Assembly (NCBI GenBank): GCA_028571685.1
Contig: CM053144.1
Coordinates: 95,386,171 to 95,450,170, forward strand
Source: Heterohyrax brucei
Lineage: Eukaryota; Chordata; Mammalia; Hyracoidea; Procaviidae
Reading direction: 5' to 3'
Length of the DNA: 64,000 nucleotides
Shown here: positions 12,525 through 23,967 of the stretch, in pieces
Layout: the number at the start of each line of letters is the position of its first letter
Position numbering within the stretch: the first letter of the stretch is position 1
Translations under genes and position numbers: made by a program
Notes under the pieces: model-generated
Database searches by the model: none
What the model was told of the DNA's origin: nothing
What the model saw: only the letters and a program-made list of their open reading frames with translations

Positions 12525-12947
12525 GGTATCAAAGTCCAGGCAAGGGAACCTCAGGGAAAATGGGGTACCCTGTCAGACTGACATGTCAAGGAAAAAGTCG
12601 AGAGTTGGAATAAGAGAGTAGAGTTTTCAGTCAGAAACTCTATGGAAAAGTAAGAACACATGCCCAAAAGTAATATTAGATCAATGCATGAGGGAAATGA
12701 CAGGACATAAGAAAAAAAGTTAGTGGAGGAATTCGAGCACCTTGAAACTTCTAGAGAAGTGAATGAGTTTATATTGGGGAAACAAAAGGAAAAGCAAAGA
12801 CTCAACCACTAATCAAGTAGAAAGCCCAGGAACTGAGAACTCAGGGCACCAAGGCCAGCTGCCACAAGACCCGTGATTCTCAAACAGGGGAGCAGCTGCC
12901 ATTTAACACCTTACATTCCCAAAGTTGGCTCAGGAATAGCAAAGTGC

Positions 12948-13130
12948 TTAAGAGATTAAGAACATAGGCTAAGGAATCCAACTGCCTGGAATGAAATCCC
13001 GGATCTTCCATTTGATTAGTGCGGGGACTAGACTAGTCCCTCCAGCTCTGTAAAATATGTATGAGTATCTGCTTCATGATGTTGTTGGTACCTAACACAT
13101 AAGAAGCATTCATTAAATATTAGCTACTTT
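12948..13130 (+). mobile_element. MIR SINE
   Basis: Ancient tRNA-derived SINE. It follows the MIR order: 'agagattaagaacataggct', 'ccaactgcctggaatgaaat', 'cccggatcttcca', 'ctctgtaaaat' and the L2-like end 'aagcattcattaaatattag'. Confidence 0.8.
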
Positions 13131-13139
13131 CTCTGCTAG

Positions 13140-13187
13140 TTGTCTTAGGTGGGGTTTTTTAGGAAAGCAAAACTAGTGAAGTATGTG

Positions 13188-13231
<44 letters not shown>

Positions 13232-13720
13232 GAGAGAGCTTTATACAAGGCTCACAAGGTTGTAGAGGCCAGAAAGTCCCAAGCCCATGAGTCAGGCTGG
13301 AGGTCTCTCCTGATTCACATAGCTGCAGGAGTTGGGAAACCCAAGATCAGGCAGGTCAGACAGCAGGCTTCTGACCTGCGTAAGAAAAAAGTTAGTGGAG
13401 GATCTGCAGAGGCTGATCAATACCAAGATCAGTAGGTATGTCTCAAGAACCAGAGGTCGGATACAGGATCCAGAGTGAGCAAAACCCAGCAATCTTTGCC
13501 AGTAAGTCCACATAATATTGGATGCAAGCCACACATACCTCTTCCAAATGATCGGCTGCTCCTAGCAGATCTCATTGTAGAGATGATTACATTATATCAG
13601 ATCTCATTGTGGAGGTGATTACTTCATTATATAGCTGTCAAACTACATCATAATTGCCAAACAACTGAGAATTATGGGCCAACCAACTGGATACTCAACC
13701 TAACCACTACACTTCTGTAA
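13140..13720. repeat. Interspersed repeat with internal microsatellite
   Basis: A block of about 580 bp carrying a TA/CA microsatellite at 13183-13230. Further on are repeat-like phrases ('gttgtagaggccagaaagtc') and an imperfect tandem pair 'cagatctcattgtagagatg' / 'cagatctcattgtggaggtg' near 13567 and 13599. It resembles a high-copy afrotherian repeat, but the family was not determined. Confidence 0.5.
13183..13230. repeat. (TA)n(CA)n microsatellite
   Basis: Run of alternating TA followed by CA dinucleotides. Confidence 0.95.
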
Positions 13721-13962
13721 TAGAAAGAGTAATAGAGTGGGATCCAGGGGACTTTAGTTCTGGCTGTTTCTCCTCCAATGACTATCTATTTGATCCTTGT
13801 ATAGGAATTGTGGTGCAGTCAAAGAAAGTAACCCAGGAAGGAGTCAAGGATCAAGGTCTTAAAAGTGAACACCGGCAGTGATCCTGAGAGCTTACATGAG
13901 ACAAGGACACAGAAACTGCAAGGTGTGGAAAGTGTCCAATACCAAGGCTCAAGTAAGCTCAA

Positions 13963-14012
13963 TTCCAGATCTAACTATACCTGTAGATTCCAGATCTAAC
14001 TACACCTGCAGA
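13963..14012. repeat. 25-bp tandem duplication
   Basis: Two head-to-tail 25-bp units starting 'ttccagatctaact' at 13963 and 13988, with two differences. Confidence 0.9.
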
Positions 14013-14104
14013 GGACCGTATAACTTTTCCTCAGTGACTACCGTCCTCTTTACAATAACAAGTTTGTACTTGATAGCTGGTTCTCATTCCTAGATGTATA
14101 TCAA

Positions 14105-14280
14105 CATTAACTTACATAACAGACCGATACATGGGCACTCTCTCAGGTCAATTAAAATTAGAACTCCTTAGGGGCATAGCCCAGGTTTCTGCATTTTTAA
14201 AGTAACTGAAATGATTCAGACACACAGGTGTGTTAAGGATCACAAGACTAGATGATCTCATAGTCTAAGTAAGTTTGTAA
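14105..14280 (+). mobile_element. MER20-like hAT-Charlie fragment
   Basis: Contains 'gcccaggtttctgcattttt', 'aaatgattcagacacacagg' and a terminal 'aggatcacaagactag', similar in order to the MER20/MER5 non-autonomous hAT transposons. It is degenerate. Confidence 0.4.
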
Positions 14281-15510
14281 TCCTGTTGGATCTCAATAGT
14301 ATGAGACTCAGAGCCTCCCATCCCTGCTCCCAACAAGACACAGAAGTGCCAAAAGAACTAACCTAACTTACCAAATGTCATAGATAACACTTGAACAAAT
14401 ATAATAAATTGTTAATATCTTCCACTTAAGAGGGCATTAGCTAATGACTAATGTGGAAATTATCATTCAGTTTTGTTGCCAAGAGAAATGTATTATTGAA
14501 TGAGAAAAAGACATATATTTCCAGAAGTCAACCATCAAGTTCTTTGTCTTGAAAGGACAAAATAGTAATTCTTGCCCTCTTTTGACACTATTACATCTTT
14601 TATATAAAGATAGGTGTGAAAAGGGGAAATTTCTGAGTGTGATTACCAGCAAGGAAATTGAGAGATCACGTCTATGAAACAAAGGGCCTTGAAATGTACT
14701 ACATCTCCACCTTTATTTTATTGGTTTGAATGAAACAGGTCTGTACTACAGATCAAAGAGTACAACTGCTTAGTCTGTTTATGTTTATCCTACCAGATAA
14801 GCAGTAGTACAAGTCCTACACATTGACCAGCAGTGCACGTATATACGTGTGTTGAGGAGGGACAGTGTGCTAGGTGTGATAAGGTATTGTTTTATAACTA
14901 ATGGAATAGGATTTCTCAGAGGGTAGAGATTTCATTTTGGTATATGTGTTTACACAGTATAAAACCCTCAACTTCTAGGACAATTTTTTAGAGATCAGTG
15001 GAATACTCGATATACTGAAAGAGTATTTATGACCACTGGCATAAGAAAAAGCAAAGCATTACCTACTCCATCAAGTTTTATTATAACTGCTCTCCTGCAT
15101 GTCTGACATTTCAAAAGTTAAATGCTGTATGCATGAATAGAAATTTAAAAATTCTAATTATTTCTAAATAGTGGGCCAATTAACATTAAGAAGGAAAATC
15201 TAAGTTAATAAAGATAAAATAATTAAAATATTCAGTAGACTCTTAAGCTATTACTCCACAGTGAAAACCACTGTTAAAAAGGGTAAGGTAAATTGGCATA
15301 GGGATCCCTACATATGTTAAACTACAGCAAGCTTTTCTTGATCTTTTTCCTGATTGAACAACATGTTACCAGATTGCAATTCATTGCCTACACAAAGGTG
15401 ACAGACACCTATAAGAAGCTTTCACATGCAATGAAGATCTCTGTCCCTTTCTCCACTGCCTCATCCAACCAATATATACACATACCTAACAACAGACTTG
15501 TTATGCTTCC
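14281..15510. other. Unique-looking AT-rich sequence
   Basis: No gene or recognisable repeat was seen. Confidence 0.45.
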
Positions 15511-15604
15511 ATAAAGATTACAACCGATGAACCCTATGGAGCAGTTCTACTCTGTCACACACGGTCGCAAATAAACTAGATAGCACCTGACAGCAATAAC
15601 AACA
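15511..15604 (+). mobile_element. AfroSINE 3' half
   Basis: Forward 3' half beginning 'ataaagattacaaccgatga'. It continues 'gcagttctactctgtcacac' and ends in an RTE-like 'gcacctgacagcaataacaa' tail. Confidence 0.75.
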
Positions 15605-15732
15605 ATTGTTAAGAGAAGTAAACAAAACTATCCATGTAAATTTCTTCGTATAGTACCTGACACATGCTAATGTCCTGTATACACCAGCTACTATTATCAT
15701 ACATAATATTTATACACACACGTATACATGTA

Positions 15733-15897
15733 TAAAACCCAAAACTAAATCCACTTCCATCAAGTAAATTCTGACATTGGTAACCCTACAGGACAGAGCA
15801 GAACTGCCCCATAGAGCTTCCAGGGAGAGACTGATAAATTCAAACTGCAGACTTTTTGGTTAGCAGCTGAATGCCTAACTTTTCAGTCTCCAGTTAC
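15733..15897 (-). mobile_element. AfroSINE, cluster member 1
   Basis: Reverse short form containing 'acaggacagagcagaactgc' and 'ttttggttagcagctgaatg'. First of four SINEs packed into about 710 bp. Confidence 0.9.
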
Positions 15898-15907
15898 ATA
15901 TATCTCA

Positions 15908-16068
15908 AAAACGAAACCCACAGATGTCAGGTCAACTCTAACTTATAGGGATCATATAGGACAGAGTAGGACAGTCACATGGAGTTTCCAAGGAGTGCCT
16001 GGTGGATTCAAACTGCTGACCTTTGGGTTAGCAGCCAAGCTCTTAACCACTATGCCATCAAAGTTCCA
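15908..16068 (-). mobile_element. AfroSINE, cluster member 2
   Basis: Reverse short form ('ggagtttccaaggagtgcct', 'taaccactatgccatcaaag'). It is separated from member 1 by only about 10 bp of ATATCTC-like sequence. Confidence 0.9.
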
Positions 16069-16092
16069 ATTACATACATACCTGTATGTATG

Positions 16093-16229
16093 TATTCTGA
16101 TTCACAGTGACCCTATAAAACAGAATAGAACTGTCCCCATAAAGTTTCCAAGGAGTGCCTGGTAGATCTGAACTGCTGACACTCTGGTTAGCAGCTGAGT
16201 ACTTAGCCACTACCCCACCACGGCTTCCT
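16093..16229 (-). mobile_element. AfroSINE, cluster member 3
   Basis: Reverse short form, slightly 3' truncated. It is preceded by a small TACATACA/TGTATGTA palindromic spacer at 16071-16094. Confidence 0.85.
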
Positions 16230-16289
16230 ATATAAGCACAATATATATCATATATAGCTGATTATATATTACCTTACTATGCAAAAATT

Positions 16290-16443
16290 GGGAGCCCTGG
16301 TAGAGCAGTGGTTAAGAACTCGGCTGCTAACCAAAAGGTCGGCAGTCTAAATCTACCACGCTCTCCTTGGAAATCTTATGGGGCAATTACATTCCATATC
16401 CTTGGTCACTACGAGTGAGAACAAATTTGATGGCAATAAGTAT
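16290..16443 (+). mobile_element. AfroSINE, cluster member 4
   Basis: Forward short form starting 'gggagccctggtagagcagt', with 'aaaggtcggcagtctaaatc' as the B-box region. It has the opposite orientation to its three neighbours. Confidence 0.9.
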
Positions 16444-16445
16444 GT

Positions 16446-16679
16446 AAGAAGTGGAGGTCAAACTCTCCAGCCACTGGTACAAACGCCCGCTATGCTGGCA
16501 AGGATGTAGAAAAGGAGCTGAACGTGGAAGGTGGGAATGTCATATCCAAATTCGAGGAGTCCCTGAGTGGGGAATTCTACCAGTGCAGCTGGCTTTCTTA
16601 TGGGAACCAGAACAAACAACAGCCTGTGACCAAAGCAGTTGGTTTGGTGGTTTCCAAACTAGAAAATGATATCTATTAA
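16446..16679 (+). pseudogene. Coding-like block, possible gene relic
   Basis: One forward frame stays open for about 77 codons up to TAA at 16677-16679. It includes a hydrophilic stretch (NARYAGKDVEKELNVEGGN, about 16480-16536) and a later GEFYQCSWLSY. It has no ATG, starts right after a SINE and is locally GC-richer than its surroundings. The frame is not recognised. It could be a piece of a processed pseudogene, part of an exon or chance. The overlapping 72-codon ATG frame at 16451-16669 has no better claim. Confidence 0.2.
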
Positions 16680-18300
16680 GAGAGGTTATGAAAGTTAAGC
16701 TTATGTGTGAAACCCCTCCCTAGTTCAAATACCAGGCTGTTCTTCAAGCATGTATCACTTACTAAACAATGAAACACAAAGAGCCTTGGATACCTCCAGA
16801 ATCACATTTCAAGACTTATAGAAGAATTAGGAAAAATCTGAGCTGGTAAAACTCTTCCTGGTTCATCCAGATGAGCAGACCATCTTTGTTTTTCATTAGT
16901 ATGCATTGTCGTCACAGTAACCGCAAGGCTCCAAACGCAGGCCCAAGGTGTCATTTCCTCATGTACTTAGGCTGCCACACTGAAATAGCATTATGAACTC
17001 AGCAGTGCCTCTTTCTTTCCTGCTGTGCTGTGGTTCCTCAGTCAGCGAAATTGGTCCTAAACCGAGTTACTCAAGACATAAGTGTATTAAAGAGACATAA
17101 CGCAAAAGAAAGTCCATTTATCCTATTACTGTATTTCTGTGACTCACGTGGTGGGGGAGAGGAAGACCTCAGTCTTGCAAAGATCTTTGAGATAAACAAG
17201 GCAAGTTGGCAGCAACTTGATTGTCTTGGTGATGTCAGCAGTCTACTGTTTTCAGTCAAATCATCTTTTGTGTTTAAATCTTTAGCAAATAATTTTTTTA
17301 AAGAGTACATTTTACTAACTCTAATAATAATGTCCATTTCACAGTTTTTATACACTTTTCCCTTACAAAGGTTAGTTGCAAAAAAATACATTTCTTCAAA
17401 GTAACTTGAAAGGATTAAAGTTATGATTATTACAAAAGCCTACTTTAAGGTGCTGCATATTAAGTCCTTCACCATCTAAGCAACAACACTGCCATTTTCG
17501 TATATGTTTCAGTGAAGGAGATAGGTAACAGCACTTAAGCAAAAAAGCAAACCTTAAGGGCTCAATTAAAGTCAAATTATTTGAGATAAACTCTTCCTTA
17601 GCTTTAAAAATTATTTTTGATCTATCTATTACAGGCTCAGAAATACATAAATTATCCAATATATTGCACACTGACACCATTTCCCAAAAAGGAAAAGCAA
17701 CCAAACCTTCTGACTTCTTACTGCTGTGGTGGTTTAAACAAAGCTCTCCAGAACACAGAAGCAGAGGGTGCTGGTTAAAGTCATGTTACTTCCCTCTGTG
17801 ATGTCCTCAAGTGCTGCTATCAGCTGGTTAGCAGCCAATTAAAGCTGCTCAATTCAGGTTTGACTTTTCTTATTCTAAATTCTTCCACAACATGTAGCTT
17901 GCCCTTTGAAACTAAATTTCCTCAGCTACTACCACAGAGACAGTTATATTCTGTCTGCAGCCTTTTCTACTCTCTGATTAGGTCAGGAATAGGACTGGCC
18001 ATTTAAGGAAAAAGAGGAGCATAATGCAATATATTTTCCTGAGACTCCTGTATTTCTTCCCTAGATCTTCCATAATATATTCTGTAAAAACAGAAGATGT
18101 TCTTTTCTTCTTGCTATATTGCTCTTCTTCTTCCTTCCTTCCTTTTTTCTACAACCAAATTTTCATTAGAAAATGACAGATTTAAAAAATCAACTTGCCT
18201 TATTCAGGTTGTCTTTCAATTGGGGAAAATAGAGTAAAACTGACAAACGTGAACCATAACTACGCTCTCAGCATTGTGTCTACTTTTAAGGGTAATACAG
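16680..18300. other. Unique-looking sequence
   Basis: Open frames of 124 codons (17030-17404, +) and about 100 codons (17071-17391 and 17396-17704, -) occur here. They overlap on opposite strands and show no domain. No repeat was recognised with confidence. Confidence 0.4.
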
Positions 18301-18301
18301 G

Positions 18302-18470
18302 GTATACAGAACCTTAATGGTGTAGAAGTTAAGAACTACAGTTACTAACCAAAAAGTCAGCAGTTTGAATCCACCAAACGTCCCATGGAAACTCTATAGG
18401 GTAGTTTTACTCTGTCCTAAAGAGTCATTAGGACTAGAAATCGACCCAGTGGCAATGATGGTTTACATAC
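18302..18470 (+). mobile_element. AfroSINE (short form)
   Basis: Forward copy ('cagaaccttaatggtgtaga', 'aaaaagtcagcagtttgaat', 'aatcgacccagtggcaatga'), followed by a TACATA/TATATA-rich tail. Confidence 0.85.
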
Positions 18471-18855
18471 ATATATATAAATACACACACACTTATATAT
18501 GATACACATGTATATATTTAAATGTGCAAGGCAACATATATAAGTATGTGTATATTTAAATTAAATATACAGAATATCAAGCATCCCAGGATATGCACAA
18601 TGTCTTTATGATATAGCACTTCTGTTTTTGTTTTCCTTGGAATATACTTTGCTTGTTATATTTAAGAAGAATGAATAGGATTAAGGGCAATGAAGAGTAA
18701 GAATCTACCTCCATTTGGTGAAGTTGAAACCAGCATGAGACTATCTTTTTTGGTCTTTTCATTTTTATGTTACTAAGTTAATAAAACAAAACAAACATCT
18801 AAGAAAAAGAAATAAAGAATGATAAATTTAATAATGCATCCCATGCCTGGAGAAG

Positions 18856-18962
18856 GAAACCCTGGTGACATAATGGTTAGGAGCTAAGGCTGATAACCAA
18901 AAGGTTAGCAGTTTGTATCAACCAGGCATTCCTTGGAAACCCTGCGGGGTGGCTCTGCTTTA
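18856..18962 (+). mobile_element. AfroSINE 5' part
   Basis: Forward copy starting 'ggaaaccctggtgacataat'. It stops after 'ccctgcggggtggctctgct', so the 3' tail is missing. Confidence 0.8.
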
Positions 18963-19487
18963 TCCAAGGGGATCTCTTTTGATGCACATTACCCAGTGTA
19001 GCCATCTGTAGAATAGACACACAAGGACTGTGAATAAACACACTTTTATCTCCAAGTGCAAATATAGAAACCATAGAACCGTCTATGTGGGTGATGTCTT
19101 AGCTTTTTTAGTAATGATTCCATGAGACAGCAGACTACTGAGTGATAAGGAAGGATTTGAAACATAAATTCCATACTAAACTATTGGCTGCCGTTCAAAC
19201 TCTGTCTGCTTAAAATACCCAGCAACAAAGTATGTCCCAAACAGGATTTAAATGTTAACAACACATTCTTTTGCTTTTCCTGTGATGTATGGACTTGAGT
19301 TCACAAATGACCTGTAGCTAAGAATTTTTTTGTTTTCACCAAGAGGAAGATAAACAAACAGCTAGATTTAAGGTACCGTAATAACGCAGCCATTGAAGAC
19401 TCTACCAGGCAACTTTCATGTTTTACTAACTCATCTAATACTCAAAACAACTCTACGATACCAGGGGTGAGGGTAAGGGGCTAAGAG

Positions 19488-19658
19488 GGAGTTTTTGCTC
19501 TGGGTACACTCAAAAGTATGTTCCTGGTGGTGGGAGAATTTGGAAAAAGATAGCAAGAATGGTGACACAATGTGAAGAATGTAACCAATGCCACTGAACT
19601 GTACATTCAGAAATTGTTGAATTGTATGCATATTGTGTATATTTTTACCATAGTGAAA
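19488..19658 (+). mobile_element. L1M-type 3' end
   Basis: Old L1 3'UTR with the typical closing text 'aatgccactgaactgtacat' and 'gtatatttttaccatagtga', then a short A-rich end. Confidence 0.75.
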
Positions 19659-19659
19659 A

Positions 19660-19790
19660 AAACCTTTATGAGGAAGATAGCGTTATCCTTATTTCACAGA
19701 TGAGAAAACTAAGGCACAGAGAATAATTTGCTACAGTCACAGTGTGCCAAAATTTGAATCCAGGCAACCTGGCTTGCCTATATTACTACC
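19660..19790 (-). mobile_element. MIR SINE fragment
   Basis: Antisense MIR core: 'ttatttcacagatgagaaaa', 'ctaaggcacagagaataatt' and 'aatttgaatccaggcaacct'. Confidence 0.7.
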
Positions 19791-19799
19791 CTTTCCTGC

Positions 19800-22700
19800 C
19801 CCCTCCCCAGACCAAGGACACATCCTTATTGTTATGTCCTCAATTCAAATTGAAGGAAACAAAATGTATTTTATTAGCTTATATTTTATTCTATTGCTAT
19901 GTGTATTAAAAATAATGAATCTAGAAACAAATTTATTTTTCAGGTTTTTAAATGCCATTTTTCTAACAATTTGTCACCAATCTTTTTTTCTCTTCAGCTT
20001 TCATGTTGAAACAGATCTCAACCCAATCTAAGTTTACTCCCTCACTTCGCATGACGCTGTTTTCTGAAGTCCACGGTTAGAGAAATAAGAAGACAAATAA
20101 GTGAAAAATATGTATAGTAGTCTTTATAATACCCTTTCTCTTAAAACACTTGTTTCATGAAGAAATGCTCATCTTCCAAAAAAGAAAAATACAATTGGCA
20201 TTAGTTTAGAATGTGCATTTTACAGCGAAGTTTCCTTACTCAAGAACAAATAGTAATTGTAACTACATGAAAATCATTATTTGATGAATACATTCAATAT
20301 TTCACAAACTTCATTGCAAAAAATTCCATAGTGACTCTTGCTGAACATCACCCTGAAATAGTAATTTTAATCCTCTCAATCTCTGGCACACACAAAAACA
20401 ACTGCTTCAAAAACATGACTCATGACTTCTCTCACACATTAAGGGCATAGGTTTCATGAGTGATTCAAAATAAAACTACAAAATTCCTCTCTTTAAGTAT
20501 TTAGGAAAAAATAAAAGGATTATAACATGATATTTAAATATATTAATATTCAAGACAAGGTTCTAACCCGTGAGCCACAAGCAAAAGGAGTCATGATTTA
20601 CACTGATAATACCAAAGGTACGAATAGATTCTGATATTAAAGTTGACAAAAGAACATGAGTTACAGTATATGGAGGTTTAGGTGTCTACATAGTACATGC
20701 ATGTTTACGTACTGTCTTGATATATCCTTGCCTAGTATCTCATTGCTATAACAACATTTCTACAATTAAGTTCATGGGTATAGTTGAAATTACTCATAAT
20801 TTTTTTTTATGCATGGTCAAACTTAGAAGACTTTCCTTAGGAAATCGATGTTAAAAAGCTATTAGCTATACTTACAGTTGCCTTTCTTGATCTTATATTT
20901 ATCCGTACTTTCTCCCATACTCATTACCAGAAATCTAAAATGACAAATGTTAACTGAGTATCTTTGATGTGCATGGGGTAGAAAAGTTAAGTGATGCATA
21001 GAGCAATGCTTTGCACATAATGGACTTCATAGGTTTGTGTGCCTTGAATTTTAAGTGGCAATTACAACCCAAAGTCTCCTAAATTCTAATAGTATGCAAT
21101 TAAACTTAGAAGGAATCACTTCTAAAATGCATGGTCCAGGAAATCATTGCAAATGTGGAAGACACTGATCTGGATCTGACAGCAAACAGCGTTGCTACAG
21201 GAACAGAGGGGGAAAGATATCCTAGCAAAGGATGTGACATGGATGATAGTAGGGCATCAAAATAAACAATGTGCATGTACATGGAAAATGACCAATAATC
21301 TGAAATACCTGTAGTGGAGGGACATTGTTAATGAGTTGCTGTTGCTAGAAGTGGAAAATTCTAGTAGGTGCCAGATGATAAAGCTTTTCAAAATACCCAG
21401 CCTAGGTGTTTGGCAGCAATGAGAAGTCCCAGTAGATAACTAAAGAGTGGAGACACACGTGCATAGTAATGCTTTAGGAAAATTAATCTCATCATCACGT
21501 GCATGGTTTGGATGGCAATGGGCAGGGTTGGAGGGAAGCAGTATTTTTATAACTCAGAGCTAGGTAAGAAGAGTAGGCTTCAGTGTGGCAGGAGACACAG
21601 CAATGAAACTAAGAATGCTAATGGTAAAGAGGACAAAGATGATTCTAAGATCACAAAGGGAGGATAGACCTGCACAGAGCATTGAGAGCTTGATTGTTCA
21701 CGTATAGTGGAAGAAATCACATGGTTAAACTTGAGCTATTCTTGATTCCGAAAGGTAAGCTTATAACCAGGAAGACAATTAACACTACTCAAAAATGCAC
21801 TTCATGAGGAAACATGACTTTCATTCAGGGCCAATTGTGTTAAGTTACATATACACTGTCCTACTGACTCTGAAAGAAATTCTATCACTAGAACTAGTGG
21901 TAGAGTTTGGCCTTACATGTAACTTTGTAAGCCAACAATGCGACCCCTTCTAGGACAAAAACAAGAAGAATGTAAAACATTTGGTTCTGAGTTTTCAAAA
22001 CTCTTTTAAAACAAAAAAACTAAAACATCTGTCACCTCCACAAAAGCACCAGGAGTCTGAATCTCTGATGCCAGGTGACCAGAGTGTCTTTTGCATTATC
22101 ATCTGTATATAGTCATTATATAAATTAAACTTATAAACAAATTAAGAAATCAGAATTTATGAGACATAATACCTACTGAAATATATGTATGATTTCATTT
22201 TCCCAAATGTTCATTAAATAAATTTTAATTAGTTTTCCTTGAAATGGGGACATTTACTGAAAGGCTTGATACATTCTTATTTGTCAGGAGAAAATTTGTT
22301 CAAATCTGATGTTGGGTAAATTTTTTCTTTATGTTGACAAGACAGACTCAAATAATCCCTTGCAAACTGTTCTTCGGCATGTTCTTTGATACTATCCTTA
22401 GATTACAATGTTCATTCAAATTGTCATGTTCATTTAAAGGAACGAGATTCATATGGAGATCTAACCCAGTTACAACCAGGTGTCAATTCCAATTACACTT
22501 CCAGTGTACAGCAATAACTTTTGTTGGATTCAACATGAAACTGATCATTCTAATTCAAACAAAATTAGATAGTAACTATTGGAAAGGGAGACAATATGCT
22601 AGCCAACAGAAGATTTCCTTCAAGCTATAACAAACACATACTCATGCATACACGCATTTTTAGAAAGGACTTTTTCTAATATTTCCAGTTTTAATTTTTT

Positions 22701-23380
22701 AAAAGCATCCATTATATCTACAGGCAAAGAATTATTTTATTTTTTTTTAAATACAAACATAACGTTCTTCTGTGTAACTGTATTCAACAACCGCAAACGT
22801 AGCAATTGAATCCCGGCATAGTTTGTGCCTAGCCAGAAGCATTGAGGGCAACTGTAGTGTAATGAGGTCAGAATCAGCACAAGGTGTACCAGTGTAATCA
22901 GAGAATCAGGCAAAAGGGGATAGGAAGGCCGCAAGTCAAAAGTACAGCCATACAAACAACACACTGGACTTTCTTCCTATTTACCACATGAGCTGCTCAG
23001 CTAGTCTAAATAAATGAGAGCTATTTTGCTTCCAGGGAAAACATCCCTACCATTTCTTAACCATTCTAATTATGAAGAGTTCTGAAACTGTCCCTTGTTA
23101 TATTTTGTTACCTGCCTAGAAGTGATAACTTTGCAGAAATATTTTAATGCCTATTACAACATCAAAATAATCTTTGTGTCTAAAAAAGGAATGTGTAAAA
23201 TTCTGAGACATAATGTTTCTGATTTTTAAAAGGTTGAATTCATAATGATCACCATAATTCCTAAACATGTCATCATATAGTACAACACTAAGAATTAAAA
23301 GAAACAATATAAAGGAATCACAGAGGATTCTTGTGGAAGCAAACTTCTCACTAGTGCCAGTAGGTATTTATTTTGGTCTT
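19800..23380. other. Long unique-looking stretch
   Basis: About 3.6 kb with no recognised repeat, gene or RNA. It is the longest repeat-free run in the window and lies upstream of the candidate promoter. The low repeat density is compatible with regulatory constraint, but that is inference. Confidence 0.45.
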
Positions 23381-23539
23381 ACCTGACAGGCAGCTCCTTT
23401 AACCAAGGGTATGTCCTTTACCGAGGTAGCCTATTCTTTCAAGAGCTCAGTGGCTGGTCCCACAGCCCAAGACGCACTGGAGTCCCAGAAAACTATTCAG
23501 ACCAAAGGAATACAGAGCAAAAAGCTTTTCCCACTTTCT

Positions 23540-23820
23540 TTCGTCGGACTAGCCAATAGCTGAAGTCATGCAGGAAATTGAGTGGAGAGGGGAAAAGCTG
23601 CTTCTTCTCCCTGAAATTCCAATCAGCAGAAACTCGAGGTCGTTGTGTATCTCCCACTCAGACTTTTGTTTAAAGTTTTTTCAACTGTTGCTAGGTGTTG
23701 TAGGGTTCTGAGATTAGGTTTCTCCTCTTCTGCTGCCTTCACAACACTGTCAGAGCAATGACTTTGTTGGGGAGCTGAGCTCGCGCGTGCTATATTTAAC
23801 CAGTGTTCTCAGCAACTCAA
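23540..23820 (+). promoter_or_regulatory. Candidate Pol II promoter with MEF2-type TATA box
   Basis: The sequence CTATATTTAA at 23790-23799 fits both a TATA box and the MEF2 consensus YTAWWWWTAR. Two CCAAT motifs lie upstream (23553-23557 and 23619-23623). CpG-containing sequence (tcgcgcg, 23781-23787) directly precedes the TATA element, unusual in this AT-rich region. No interspersed repeat overlaps it. A start site about 30 bp downstream, near 23821, is inferred. Muscle or neural expression would fit MEF2 control but cannot be shown from sequence alone. Confidence 0.5.
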
Positions 23821-23967
23821 GCCTGTCAACAGCTGAGAAGTTTGGAGCCGGCTTTACTCAGTTCCTCGGCAGCTGGGTTATCAGCGGATAGAGCGCTGCT
23901 CACCCTGGGAAAAAAACTGCAGGGAAACCGGCAGACCCTTTCAAAGGCTTCTGCTCGGTTCACAGAG
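23821..23967 (+). other. Candidate non-coding first exon
   Basis: A segment of about 147 bp between the inferred start site and a good splice donor, GAG|GTAATT, with GT at 23968-23969. It has no ATG, as expected for a 5'UTR-only exon, and is GC-richer than the flanks. The host gene was not identified. Its coding exons would lie to the right, and none was recognised up to 64 kb, so the first intron would be long. A lncRNA start is an alternative. Confidence 0.4.

Noticed and set aside
17030-17404. A 124-codon forward frame
   Set aside because: No recognisable domain, an overlapping frame of 106 codons on the other strand, and AT-rich composition. Chance is sufficient.
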